In this document: piece by piece, positions 16,477 through 23,176 of the stretch | How positions within the stretch are numbered: the stretch's first letter is position 1 | Layout of the letters: every line of letters begins with the position of its first letter | Assembly (NCBI GenBank): GCA_023411035.1 | Contig: JAEYPE010000219.1 | Location: 1-30,558 of the forward strand | Origin: Pseudomonadota bacterium | GTDB taxonomy: Bacteria > Pseudomonadota > Alphaproteobacteria > Azospirillales > Azospirillaceae | DNA: 30,558 nt | Reading direction: 5' to 3' | Notes under the pieces: model-generated | What the model was told of the DNA's origin: nothing | Databases searched by the model: none | What the model saw: the letters and a program-made list of their open reading frames with translations, nothing else | Position numbers and translations under genes: made by a program

Positions 16477-17084
16477 CGCACGGCGACCGCAACGCCCGCG
16501 CCGATCATCAATGTGCCGGCGCCCTGGTTCAGGGCCTTCATGGCCCGCGCGCTGCGGAACAGATGACGGGCGCGCGACGCCGCCACCGAATAAGCCAGCA
16601 GAACGGCGCTCAGCACGCCCACCACGATCCCGGCCATCAGCACGGCGTCGGTGGCGGTGACGCGGGTCAGGTCCACGAAGGCCGGAAGGAAGGCCATGTA
16701 GAACAGAATGGTCTTCGGGTTGGACAGGGTCAGGGCCAGGCCGCTGACGAAGCCCCGCAACTGCGCGCCCTCCGCAGGCGGCAGGTCTTCGGCGGCGGCG
16801 ACGGGCGCGCGCCATGTGCGGATACCCAGCCAGATCAGATAGCCGGCGGCGGCGAAGCGCAGCAGGATGAACAACTCCTCGAAGGCGTGGGCGACGGCGG
16901 CCAGCCCGCCGAGGGCGAGCGCCAGCAGCACGAGGTCACCCACCACCATTCCGCCGAGGAAACCCAGGTTGCGCCGCCATCCCATGGCGAGGGAGCGGGC
17001 GACCACGGCGAAGATGCCGGGGCCGGGTGTGGCCATGAAATACAGACAGGCCCCCGCCATCAGGAGGAAGTCGGCGGCGCTCAT
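16473..17084 (-). CDS. LysE/RhtB-family exporter embedded in the hyp operon
   Basis: A 203-residue membrane protein with about six transmembrane helices. The N-terminal ACLYFMATPGPGIFAVVARSLAMGWRRN carries the TPGP motif of the LysE/RhtB exporters, and LTLSNPKTILFYMAFLPAFVD is the second family signature. Known members export amino acids or related small molecules; the wider superfamily also includes metal exporters, but this protein lacks the His-rich loops of NicO/RcnA. Its ATG overlaps the hypB stop (ATGA at 17084-17081) and its stop overlaps the hypF GTG (GTGA at 16476-16473). That makes it an integral part of the operon and not a stray insertion. Its role in hydrogenase production is unknown. 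Confidence 0.85.
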   Translation of the reverse strand: MSAADFLLMAGACLYFMATPGPGIFAVVARSLAMGWRRNLGFLGGMVVGDLVLLALALGGLAAVAHAFEELFILLRFAAAGYLIWLGIRTWRAPVAAAEDLPPAEGAQLRGFVSGLALTLSNPKTILFYMAFLPAFVDLTRVTATDAVLMAGIVVGVLSAVLLAYSVAASRARHLFRSARAMKALNQGAGTLMIGAGVAVAVR

Positions 17085-18016
17085 GCGCCGCGTCCCGCCA
17101 CCGCCTTCGCAAGCCCCTCCTCGATCCAGCCGTACCACTCCTCCAGCCCCTGTCCGCCGGTGGCCGAAACCTCGATCACGCGCAGCGAGGGCTTCAACTG
17201 GCGGGCGTAGGCGATCATGCGCGCCACGTCGAAGGTCAGGTGCGGCAGCAGATCCACCTTGTTGACCAGAAGCAGATCGGCGGCGGCGAACATGGCCGGG
17301 TATTTCAGGGGCTTGTCCTCCCCCTCCGTCACCGACAGGACGACGACCCTGTGCGCTTCGCCGAGGTCGAAACCGGCGGGGCAGACGAGATTGCCGACAT
17401 TCTCGATGAACAGGACGCTGCCCGTTTCCACCGGCAGCCGCCCCACCGCCTGGGTCACCATCTGGGCATCCAGGTGGCAGCCCTTGCCGGTGTTGACCTG
17501 GATGGCCGGGGTGCCGGTGGCGCGGATGCGGTCGGCGTCGAAGGAGGTCTGCTGGTCGCCCTCGATCACCGCCATCGGGAAGCGGCCCTTCAGGTCGGTC
17601 AGGGTGCGGGTCAGAAGGGTCGTCTTGCCCGAACCGGGGCTGGACATCAGGTTCAGGACGAACACGCCCTTCGCCGCGAAAAGCTGGCGGTTCACCGCGG
17701 CGAAGCTGTCGTTCTTGGCGAGGATGTCCTGCTCGATGGCGACCAGCCGGGTCTGCGACATGCCCGGCACCTCCGTCCCCGCCGGGCCGCGCCCGAGATC
17801 AATGGTGCCGTGGTCGATGGTGCCGTGATCATGCCCATGGTCATGGCCGTGCGAGTGCCGGTAGACCTTGCCGTCCGGGCCGACATGCTCGTGGTCGTGA
17901 TGATGGTGGTCATGGTCATGATGATGGTCATGACCGTGGTGGTGATGGTGATGGCCGTGCGCGTGGCCGGCTTCGATTTTCGTTTCGCCTTCGGCGCAGC
18001 CGCAGACCGTGCACAT
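17081..18016 (-). CDS. hypB: Nickel-binding GTPase HypB
   Basis: A 311-residue HypB, which delivers nickel to the large subunit with HypA in a GTP-dependent step. The start MCTVCGC carries the N-terminal Cys motif for high-affinity nickel. Next comes a very His-rich region (about 26 His in the first ~70 residues), as in nickel-storing rhizobial HypB. The G domain contains the P-loop SSPGSGKTTLL, then GCHLD, ENVGNLVCP and the NKVDLL base-specificity motif. I use the ATG at 18016, which shares one base with the hypA stop (TGATG), in preference to a GTG one codon upstream. The 3' end overlaps the LysE-family gene. Confidence 0.96.
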   Translation of the reverse strand: MCTVCGCAEGETKIEAGHAHGHHHHHHGHDHHHDHDHHHHDHEHVGPDGKVYRHSHGHDHGHDHGTIDHGTIDLGRGPAGTEVPGMSQTRLVAIEQDILAKNDSFAAVNRQLFAAKGVFVLNLMSSPGSGKTTLLTRTLTDLKGRFPMAVIEGDQQTSFDADRIRATGTPAIQVNTGKGCHLDAQMVTQAVGRLPVETGSVLFIENVGNLVCPAGFDLGEAHRVVVLSVTEGEDKPLKYPAMFAAADLLLVNKVDLLPHLTFDVARMIAYARQLKPSLRVIEVSATGGQGLEEWYGWIEEGLAKAVAGRGA

Positions 18017-18357
18017 CACTCCACCTCCAGTTCCTTGACGCGCAATTCTTCACCGCCGGTCACCACAAGCTGATGGCCGCCGCAATCGGGGCAGGGGTCC
18101 GACCGCTCGGGCAGCGGGACCGGCTTTTCGCAGGACAGGCAGAAAGCCTGCCCCGGCGGGCGCTCGATGTCCAGCACGGCCCCCTCCGCGATGGTGCCGC
18201 GGCTGACCGCGTCGAAGCCGAAGGCGATGGCTTCCGGCTCGACATGGGACAGGGTGCCGATGACCAGCCGCACCGTCTTCACCCGCGTGAAGCCCTGGGC
18301 CGCGGCCTGATCGCGGATCACGTCGATGATGCCCTGGCTGAGCGCCAGTTCGTGCAT
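18016..18357 (-). CDS. hypA: Hydrogenase nickel-insertion protein HypA
   Basis: A 113-residue HypA/HybF-family protein. It starts Met-His-Glu-Leu, giving the His2 nickel ligand, and carries a zinc site formed by CLSC and CPDC (about residues 73-92). HypA binds nickel and, with HypB, inserts it into the large-subunit precursor. Length and motif spacing are typical. It starts three bases after the hupK stop and overlaps hypB by one base, so it lies in the middle of the coupled operon. Confidence 0.95.
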   Translation of the reverse strand: MHELALSQGIIDVIRDQAAAQGFTRVKTVRLVIGTLSHVEPEAIAFGFDAVSRGTIAEGAVLDIERPPGQAFCLSCEKPVPLPERSDPCPDCGGHQLVVTGGEELRVKELEVE

Positions 18358-18360
18358 GGG

Positions 18361-19530
18361 TCAGTTCCCTTCCTGGATCGCGATGGCGGAGGCCACGCAA
18401 GGGTCGAGCGCCGCCACCAGCAGGCCCGTGCGCTCGGCCAGCGTGCCGTCCGCCGCCGCACCGGCCAAGCCCTGGGCCAGCGGCCCGTCGGCGGCGAAAT
18501 TCCATTCGGTCGGCGCCACGATGCGGAAATCCGCGATGCGCCCACTCTCCAGCCGCACCCAGTGGGCCAGACGCCCACGCGCCGTCTCCACCGCGCCGCT
18601 TCCCTCGCCGTTGCGGGCGCCTCCCGTTTCCGGATCGGCTTCGGCGTCTTCCAGGCGGCCCAACCGGGATGCCATGCGGTCCGGCAATTCCGCCAGTTCG
18701 ACCAGCCGGGCGGCGAGGTGAGCGGCCACGCCGGAACCATGCGCGGCCAGCAACGCGGCGACCAGCGGGTGCGCGCTCTGTCGGGCCAGCGGGCCGGTGT
18801 GGGCCGGGGCGCCGTCCTGCCGGGGCATCTCCTGGAATCCGGAGTCGGCGGACAGCCGCTCCCCGAACCAGTTTGCCGGGTGAGCCTTCAGCGCCGGCAC
18901 GCCGCAGGCTCCGAATCCCGGGATGTCCGGCGCCAGGGCACGGCGCATCAGCCGGGCCGCGGGGGTCTCGCCCGCGTCGGCCCAGCGCTTCAGGTCCGCC
19001 ACATCGGCGGGCGGAGGGGCGGCGAAGATGGCGCGCACCACGCCATCGCGCAGGGCCGCGACGGCGGCGGCCAAGTCCGCGCGGCCGGGCCGCAGCGTTC
19101 CTCCGCCGGGACGCAGCCCGTCGCGGGCCGGGTAGAGCGCCGGATGGATCGCCGCCGCCGCGGCGCGCAGACCGGCCAGCGCCTTGGGTTGCGGCGCCTC
19201 GCCCAGCCTTGCGGGCCATTCCATCAGGGTTTGCCAAGCGTGGTTGGTCGCCGTCTCGGCGTCGGTCAGCAGGGCACGGGCGGCACTGTGCGGGCGTCCG
19301 TCGAGCCCGAGCGCGCCCTCCAGGGCCTCCGCCGCGGCCAGCGACTGGGCGGTGCCGCACAGGCTGAACAGCAGCGGCACGAGGCGCATGGCCTCGTCCG
19401 GCGTCCGTCCGCACAGGGCGCGGGTGGCGGCGGGGCGGCGGACCGCCACGGACACGGCGCGCACCCGCCCATCGGCAGTCTCCAGCCGCACCGAAACAGC
19501 CCCTTCCAGCCCGGTACCCGCCACGCTCAT
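18361..19530 (-). CDS. hupK: HupK-like hydrogenase assembly protein (degenerate large-subunit homologue)
   Basis: A 389-residue protein related to the hydrogenase large subunit but lacking full metal-binding pairs. Near the N-terminus, LLFSLCGTAQSLAAAEALE (Cys58) aligns with the catalytic RICGVC motif but keeps only the first Cys. At the C-terminus, LDPCVASAIAIQEGN aligns with DPCxxC but has Ser in place of the second Cys and no removable tail. This matches HupK/HoxV proteins, thought to act as scaffolds for the Fe(CN)2CO unit. The ATG overlaps the previous gene's stop (ATGA at 19530-19527). Middle regions are Ala-rich and poorly conserved, so the call rests on the ends and on context. Confidence 0.85.
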   Translation of the reverse strand: MSVAGTGLEGAVSVRLETADGRVRAVSVAVRRPAATRALCGRTPDEAMRLVPLLFSLCGTAQSLAAAEALEGALGLDGRPHSAARALLTDAETATNHAWQTLMEWPARLGEAPQPKALAGLRAAAAAIHPALYPARDGLRPGGGTLRPGRADLAAAVAALRDGVVRAIFAAPPPADVADLKRWADAGETPAARLMRRALAPDIPGFGACGVPALKAHPANWFGERLSADSGFQEMPRQDGAPAHTGPLARQSAHPLVAALLAAHGSGVAAHLAARLVELAELPDRMASRLGRLEDAEADPETGGARNGEGSGAVETARGRLAHWVRLESGRIADFRIVAPTEWNFAADGPLAQGLAGAAADGTLAERTGLLVAALDPCVASAIAIQEGN

Positions 19531-20228
19531 CGGCGTCCGCCCCCGAACAGGGAGCGGCGCGACAGGGCGGGCTTCGCCGGTTCGGCGTCCTCTGCGGGCG
19601 GCTTTTCGGGCTGTGGCGCCGGTTCCGGCGCCCGCATCAGATGGTCGAGCGCCAGGGCGGCGGCGGCGCGGGCGTCCTCCTGGCCGGTGAAGACGTTCAT
19701 GGCCGAGGCGAGCGGGATCACCGCCAGCGTGCCCAGAACGCCCACCCGCGCCGCGGTGAAGCGGTAGGCGCCGGAGGGCAGGGTGACGTCCGTCTTGTCG
19801 CCGTCGCGCAGGTCCGCCCACAGGGCCGGGTCGCGCGGGATCAGCACGGCGTTCAGGAACCAGGGGGCGATGACGCAGCCGATCCAGCCCGGCCCATGGG
19901 CGCGGAAGCCCACCGCCTCCACCGACAGGTCGGCGTTGCAGATGGGAACCCCGGCCATGTCGCGCTCGGCGATCAGGCGGTAGCTGGCGGTCAGCGCGGC
20001 GACGCGCACGGCCATGGGATCGGCGTCCGGCGAATCCTGAACGGTGAAGCCATGCTGCGGCCCGCCGCAGCCAGGGCAGCGCCAATAGTCGGGCAGGCTG
20101 CCGAAGGGCGTGCCCGGCGGCACCTCCCGCCCCGGATCGCCTGCCGCGGAGTCGTAGACGGCGCCGCAGGACCCGCAGGCGGGACGCGCGTCAGCGGCGA
20201 AGCCCGCTTCGGGGCCGGTGATGGTCAA
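19527..20228 (-). CDS. Rubredoxin-HybE/HupJ fusion, hydrogenase assembly protein
   Basis: A 233-residue protein joining two units that are separate in rhizobia. Residues about 15-58 form a rubredoxin-like iron site (Cys18, Cys21, Cys51, Cys54, with DYWRCPGCG), as in HupI. Residues about 70-190 are a HybE/HupJ chaperone domain with DMAGVPICNADLSVEAVGF, WFLNAVLIPRDP and AMNVFTGQEDARA. A Pro/Glu-rich tail ending in Arg follows. HybE/HupJ proteins help maturation of the small or large subunit, and the rubredoxin is thought to matter when oxygen is present. The start appears to be a rare TTG whose bases overlap the hupF stop (TTGA at 20228-20225); I see no in-frame ATG before the rubredoxin site. 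Confidence 0.85.
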   Translation of the reverse strand: MTITGPEAGFAADARPACGSCGAVYDSAAGDPGREVPPGTPFGSLPDYWRCPGCGGPQHGFTVQDSPDADPMAVRVAALTASYRLIAERDMAGVPICNADLSVEAVGFRAHGPGWIGCVIAPWFLNAVLIPRDPALWADLRDGDKTDVTLPSGAYRFTAARVGVLGTLAVIPLASAMNVFTGQEDARAAAALALDHLMRAPEPAPQPEKPPAEDAEPAKPALSRRSLFGGGRR

Positions 20229-20497
20229 GCCTCCACCTTTCCCGTCAGGTCGGGGAACAGGTGGTCCACATTCTCTCCCCTGGCGGCCAGCAGGATGGCG
20301 TCCAGCGCGCGGTTCAGCGGTTCCACCTCCTCCACCTCCAGCGGGCGGATGGCCCGGTCGATATGGACCAGCACCCAGCCGCCTTCCGGCACCTCGTCGA
20401 TCAGCATGACGTTGACGCGCCGCTCCTCGCCGCGGCCGGCGCAGAGCGCCGTGAAGCCGTCGGTTTCAAGAACCTGCATCGGGATGCCGAGACACAT
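20225..20497 (-). CDS. hupF: HypC-family chaperone HupF
   Basis: A 90-residue HypC/HupF paralogue beginning MCLGIPMQVLE with the essential Cys2, and containing VNVMLIDEVPEGGWVLVHIDRAIRPLE. The longer C-terminal tail (about 15 residues beyond HypC) is typical of HupF, which in rhizobia binds and protects the large subunit under oxygen. It opens the accessory operon. The ATG at 20497 has GAGG about eight bases upstream, and the stop overlaps the TTG of the next gene. It could equally be named hybG; the neighbouring hupK and rubredoxin favour hupF. Confidence 0.92.
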   Translation of the reverse strand: MCLGIPMQVLETDGFTALCAGRGEERRVNVMLIDEVPEGGWVLVHIDRAIRPLEVEEVEPLNRALDAILLAARGENVDHLFPDLTGKVEA

Positions 20498-20567
20498 GCG
20501 CGCGTCCTCATGCGGAAGAACCAGCCGTCGAAACCGCGGCATCTTGACCGGGGGTTGAAGGCGCACA

Positions 20568-20581
20568 TTGATGTGCGTCAA
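20568..20581. promoter_or_regulatory. FNR/Anr-type site between hupF and hupE (one mismatch)
   Basis: TTGATGTGCGTCAA matches the FNR consensus TTGAT-N4-ATCAA at nine of ten fixed bases. It overlaps a separate perfect dyad, CGCACAT-TG-ATGTGCG at 20562-20577. The site lies about 70 bases upstream of hupF and 150 bases upstream of hupE. A low-oxygen regulator such as FnrN is the likely binder; this is inferred. Confidence 0.6.
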
Positions 20582-20730
20582 ACATTCGGCACGGCGCCGT
20601 TTCACAGCGCTCCGCCATTTCCAATCGGGATCGTTCTGCTAAAGTGACGTTCGTTTCGCGTGCGATGGGGTGGGGTCGGTCGCACGCTGCGCAACGATGC
20701 CGCTCAACGACACAGCAGGGGTTCTCACGG

Positions 20731-21333
20731 ATGAAACGTTTCGCTCTCGCGTCGGCCACCGCGGCGGCGGCCCTGGCCGCGCTGCCCAACGCGGCACTCG
20801 CCCACACCTTCGGCGCCCACGACGCCGGACTCGTCCATGGCTTCCTGCACCCGGTCGGCGGCTGGGATCACCTGTTGGCGATGGTCGCCGTCGGGCTGTG
20901 GGCGGCGCAGCGCGGCGGCAAGGCCCTGTGGGCTCTGCCGACGGCCTTCGTCGGCGCCATGATCGGCGGCGGCCTGCTGGGTCTGGCCGGCATCGGCCTG
21001 CCGCAGGTCGAACTGGGCATCGTCCTGTCCGTGGTTGCTCTGGGGGCCCTGATCGCCCTGCAATCCCGCCTGCCGCTGCTGGCCTCCGCCGGTGTGGTCG
21101 CCCTGTTCGCCGTGTTCCACGGCCAGGCCCACGGCGCCGAGATGCCGGAGGCCGCTCAGCCGCTGCTCTACGGCCTGGGCTTCGCCCTGTCCACCGCGCT
21201 GCTGCATGGCGCGGGCATCGGCGCCGCCCTGTCGCTGCGCCGTCTGGTGGACGGCGGCAAGAGCGCGTTGGCGCTGCGCGGCACGGGTGCGGCGGTCGGT
21301 CTGGCCGGCATGGCGCTGCTGGCGCTGGGCTGA
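20731..21333 (+). CDS. hupE: HupE/UreJ-family nickel permease
   Basis: A 200-residue membrane protein with an N-terminal signal peptide (MKRFALASATAAAALAALPNAALA) and about six transmembrane helices. Right after the signal it has HTFGAHDAGLVHGFLHPVGGWDHLLAMVAVG, with the conserved HX5DH nickel-binding motif of HupE/UreJ. FHGQAHGAEMP is the second conserved His motif. Known HupE proteins import nickel for hydrogenase. I choose the ATG at 20731 since it gives the signal peptide; an upstream ATG in the same frame would add 29 unlikely residues. It is divergent from hupF and ends in a strong terminator. Confidence 0.93.
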   Translation: MKRFALASATAAAALAALPNAALAHTFGAHDAGLVHGFLHPVGGWDHLLAMVAVGLWAAQRGGKALWALPTAFVGAMIGGGLLGLAGIGLPQVELGIVLSVVALGALIALQSRLPLLASAGVVALFAVFHGQAHGAEMPEAAQPLLYGLGFALSTALLHGAGIGAALSLRRLVDGGKSALALRGTGAAVGLAGMALLALG

Positions 21334-21357
21334 GCGAAGAAGCCCGATTCGGTATCG

Positions 21358-21395
21358 AAGGCCCGGCGGAGCGCTCCGCCGGGCCTTTTCTTTTT
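21358..21395 (+). terminator. Rho-independent terminator after hupE
   Basis: A perfect GC-rich palindrome (arms 21360-21372 and 21373-21385, centred on GAGCGCTC) is followed by TTTTCTTTTT at 21386-21395. It starts 25 bases after the hupE stop, so the next gene probably has its own promoter. Confidence 0.92.
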
Positions 21396-21516
21396 CCGGA
21401 CATGCCGGGATTCTCTAAGAGTCTCAGCGGCTTGGCGCGGCGTCCCCGGCACGCTTCCCCTGCGCGGCGATGGCGGCCATGCTCGGTGCCGATCGTCCTG
21501 AAGGGGAACCACGCCG

Positions 21517-22521
21517 ATGACACCGCCGACCTTCACCGCTCTGCGCAAAGCCCTGCTCGCGCTGGCCGTCGCCCTTCCTGCCGGTGCCGTCCTGGCCCCT
21601 GCGGCGCCCGCCCTGGCGGAGGTACCGGGCCAGCAGCGGACCCAGGCGCCGGGATTCTACCGCATGGCGCTTGGCGATTTCGAGATCACGGCGCTGTACG
21701 ACGGCTTCATCGACCTCGACCGCAAGATCCTCAGCGGCGCCAGCGCCAAGGACATCCAGAGCCTGCTGGCCCGCATGTTCCTGGCTGACACGCCGGGCGT
21801 CCAGACGGCGGTGAACGCCTATCTGGTGCACACCGGCAAGAATCTGGTTCTGGTGGACACCGGGACGGCCAAGGCTTTCGGCCCGGCGCTGGGCTTCATC
21901 GCCGAGAACATCCGTGCCGCCGGCTACAGCCCCGAGCAGATCGACACCGTTCTGCTGACCCACCTGCACCCGGACCACGCCAACGGCCTGCTGCGCCCGG
22001 ACGGCGCCATGCTGTTCCCCAACGCCACGGTGCATGTCGCAAAGGCCGACGCCGATTTCTGGCTGAGCGAGGAGGTGGCCGCCAAGGCCCCGGCGGACAG
22101 CCAAGCCTTCTTCACGATGGCCCGCGCTGCGGTGGCTCCCTACGCGGCGGCGGGCAAGCTGAGGCCCTACCAGCCCGGCGACAGCCTCGTGCCGGGCGTG
22201 GAGGCGGTGGCGGCTTACGGCCACACGCCTGGCCACAGCGGGTACCTGTTCACCTCCGGTGAGCGGAGCATTCTGATGTGGGGCGACATCGTGCACAGCC
22301 ACGCCGTGCAGTTCGCCCGCCCGGAGGTCGTCATCGAGTTCGACGCCGACAAGGCGCAGGCCGTCGCCACCCGGAAGAAGATCTTCGCCGACGCCGCGGC
22401 GCAGAAGCTGTGGGTGGCGGGCGCGCATTTGCCCTTCCCCGGCATCGGCCATGTCCGGAAGGAAGGGAAAGGCTACGCCTGGGTCCCGGTGGAGTTCGGG
22501 CCGATCCGCGCCGACCGCTGA
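21517..22521 (+). CDS. Exported metallo-beta-lactamase-fold hydrolase
   Basis: A 334-residue protein with a long signal peptide (about 1-34, ending ALAEV) and a metallo-beta-lactamase fold. The zinc motif His149-X-His151-X-Asp153-His154 (THLHPDHANG), a further His in HTPGHSGYLF, the Asp in MWGDIVHSHA and a final His in VAGAHLPFPG complete the usual metal site. It resembles periplasmic MBL-fold proteins of the quorum-quenching lactonase type in layout, but the substrate cannot be told. The ATG at 21517 follows AAGGGGA. It lies inside the hydrogenase locus on the opposite strand and converges on the hybD-like gene; no direct role in hydrogenase assembly is known to me. Confidence 0.87.
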   Translation: MTPPTFTALRKALLALAVALPAGAVLAPAAPALAEVPGQQRTQAPGFYRMALGDFEITALYDGFIDLDRKILSGASAKDIQSLLARMFLADTPGVQTAVNAYLVHTGKNLVLVDTGTAKAFGPALGFIAENIRAAGYSPEQIDTVLLTHLHPDHANGLLRPDGAMLFPNATVHVAKADADFWLSEEVAAKAPADSQAFFTMARAAVAPYAAAGKLRPYQPGDSLVPGVEAVAAYGHTPGHSGYLFTSGERSILMWGDIVHSHAVQFARPEVVIEFDADKAQAVATRKKIFADAAAQKLWVAGAHLPFPGIGHVRKEGKGYAWVPVEFGPIRADR

Positions 22522-22533
22522 GGATTGACGGCG

Positions 22534-22564
22534 ACCGCCACGCTCAGGTTCTGGGCGTGGCGGT
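22534..22564. terminator. Hairpin between the convergent MBL and hybD genes
   Basis: ACCGCCACGC (22534-22543) and GCGTGGCGGT (22555-22564) form a perfect 10-bp stem with an 11-base loop that includes the hybD stop codon. There is no T-run, so it is a weak terminator or an RNA 3'-end stabiliser. Confidence 0.5.
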
Positions 22565-23023
22565 GACGCCGTGGCGGGCCAGTTCCTCCACGATCATCAT
22601 GACCATCCGCGGGATCACCGCCTCGATCTCCGGCGACATCATCAGGCCGGTGCCGAGCGCCATCGGTACGCAGCCGATCACGGTAACGCTCTCCGGCGCC
22701 TCGTCCTGAAGGCGCAGCGAGGCCAGCAGATCGCTGAGGCCGAGCTGGTGCGGCGACAGCTTGCCCTTGAAATAGGCCGGAACCTCGTCGCCGCGCAGCA
22801 CGGTCAGGGTGGCCGGCGGCGCGCCGGTCTTCACCGCGTCCACCGCGATCAGGTGCTTGTGGCTGGCGATCAGGTCCAGCATGTCCATGCCGCAGGTGCC
22901 GCCGTCCACCACGCTGACGTGATCGGGAACGGTCCAGGCGGCGTCGAACGCCTCCATGGCGCGCACGCCCACCCCTTCGTCCATCAGAAGGATGTTGCCG
23001 AGGCCGAGGACGAGGATGGACAT
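22544..23023 (-). CDS. hybD: Hydrogenase maturation endopeptidase (HybD/HupD)
   Basis: A 159-residue protease of the HybD/HyaD/HupD family, which removes the C-terminal tail of the large subunit after nickel insertion. It starts MSILVLGLGNILLMDEGVGV, with the first acidic nickel ligand in the MDEGVG segment, then VVDGGTCGMDMLDLI with a second acidic ligand region, and HQLGLSDLL carrying the conserved His. Length is typical. I start at 23023 because the family's LVLGLGN strand follows immediately; the upstream in-frame extension is not family-like. It lies beyond a hairpin that follows the large-subunit gene, so expression may be lower than that of the structural genes or driven separately. 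Confidence 0.93.
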   Translation of the reverse strand: MSILVLGLGNILLMDEGVGVRAMEAFDAAWTVPDHVSVVDGGTCGMDMLDLIASHKHLIAVDAVKTGAPPATLTVLRGDEVPAYFKGKLSPHQLGLSDLLASLRLQDEAPESVTVIGCVPMALGTGLMMSPEIEAVIPRMVMMIVEELARHGVTATPRT

Positions 23024-23122
23024 GGGACGGACGCTCCGTTCGAAGGGTTTGAAACAGAAGGATGAAGCGTGACCGGCGCCGGGCGCCGTGAACTGGATCA
23101 ATCGGTGTGGGAAGCCGACGCG

Positions 23123-23155
23123 AAAAGCCCCTCTCCCGCGGGGAAGAGGGGCTTT
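23123..23155. terminator. Bidirectional hairpin terminator between hybC and hybD
   Basis: AAAGCCCCTC (23124-23133) pairs with GAGGGGCTTT (23146-23155), with inner pairing of TCCC (23134-23137) to GGGA (23141-23144). For minus-strand transcripts a run TTTT (23126-23123) follows the stem. It comes 22 bases after the hybC stop and would stop or attenuate reading into hybD. Confidence 0.8.
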
Positions 23156-23176
23156 CGACCGGCGGGGCGGCTGGGG

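Noticed and set aside
17830..17990. Repeated CATGGTC/GATGGTG-like DNA units
   Set aside because: They encode the His-rich start of HypB; there are no equal spacers, so this is neither a CRISPR array nor an iteron set.
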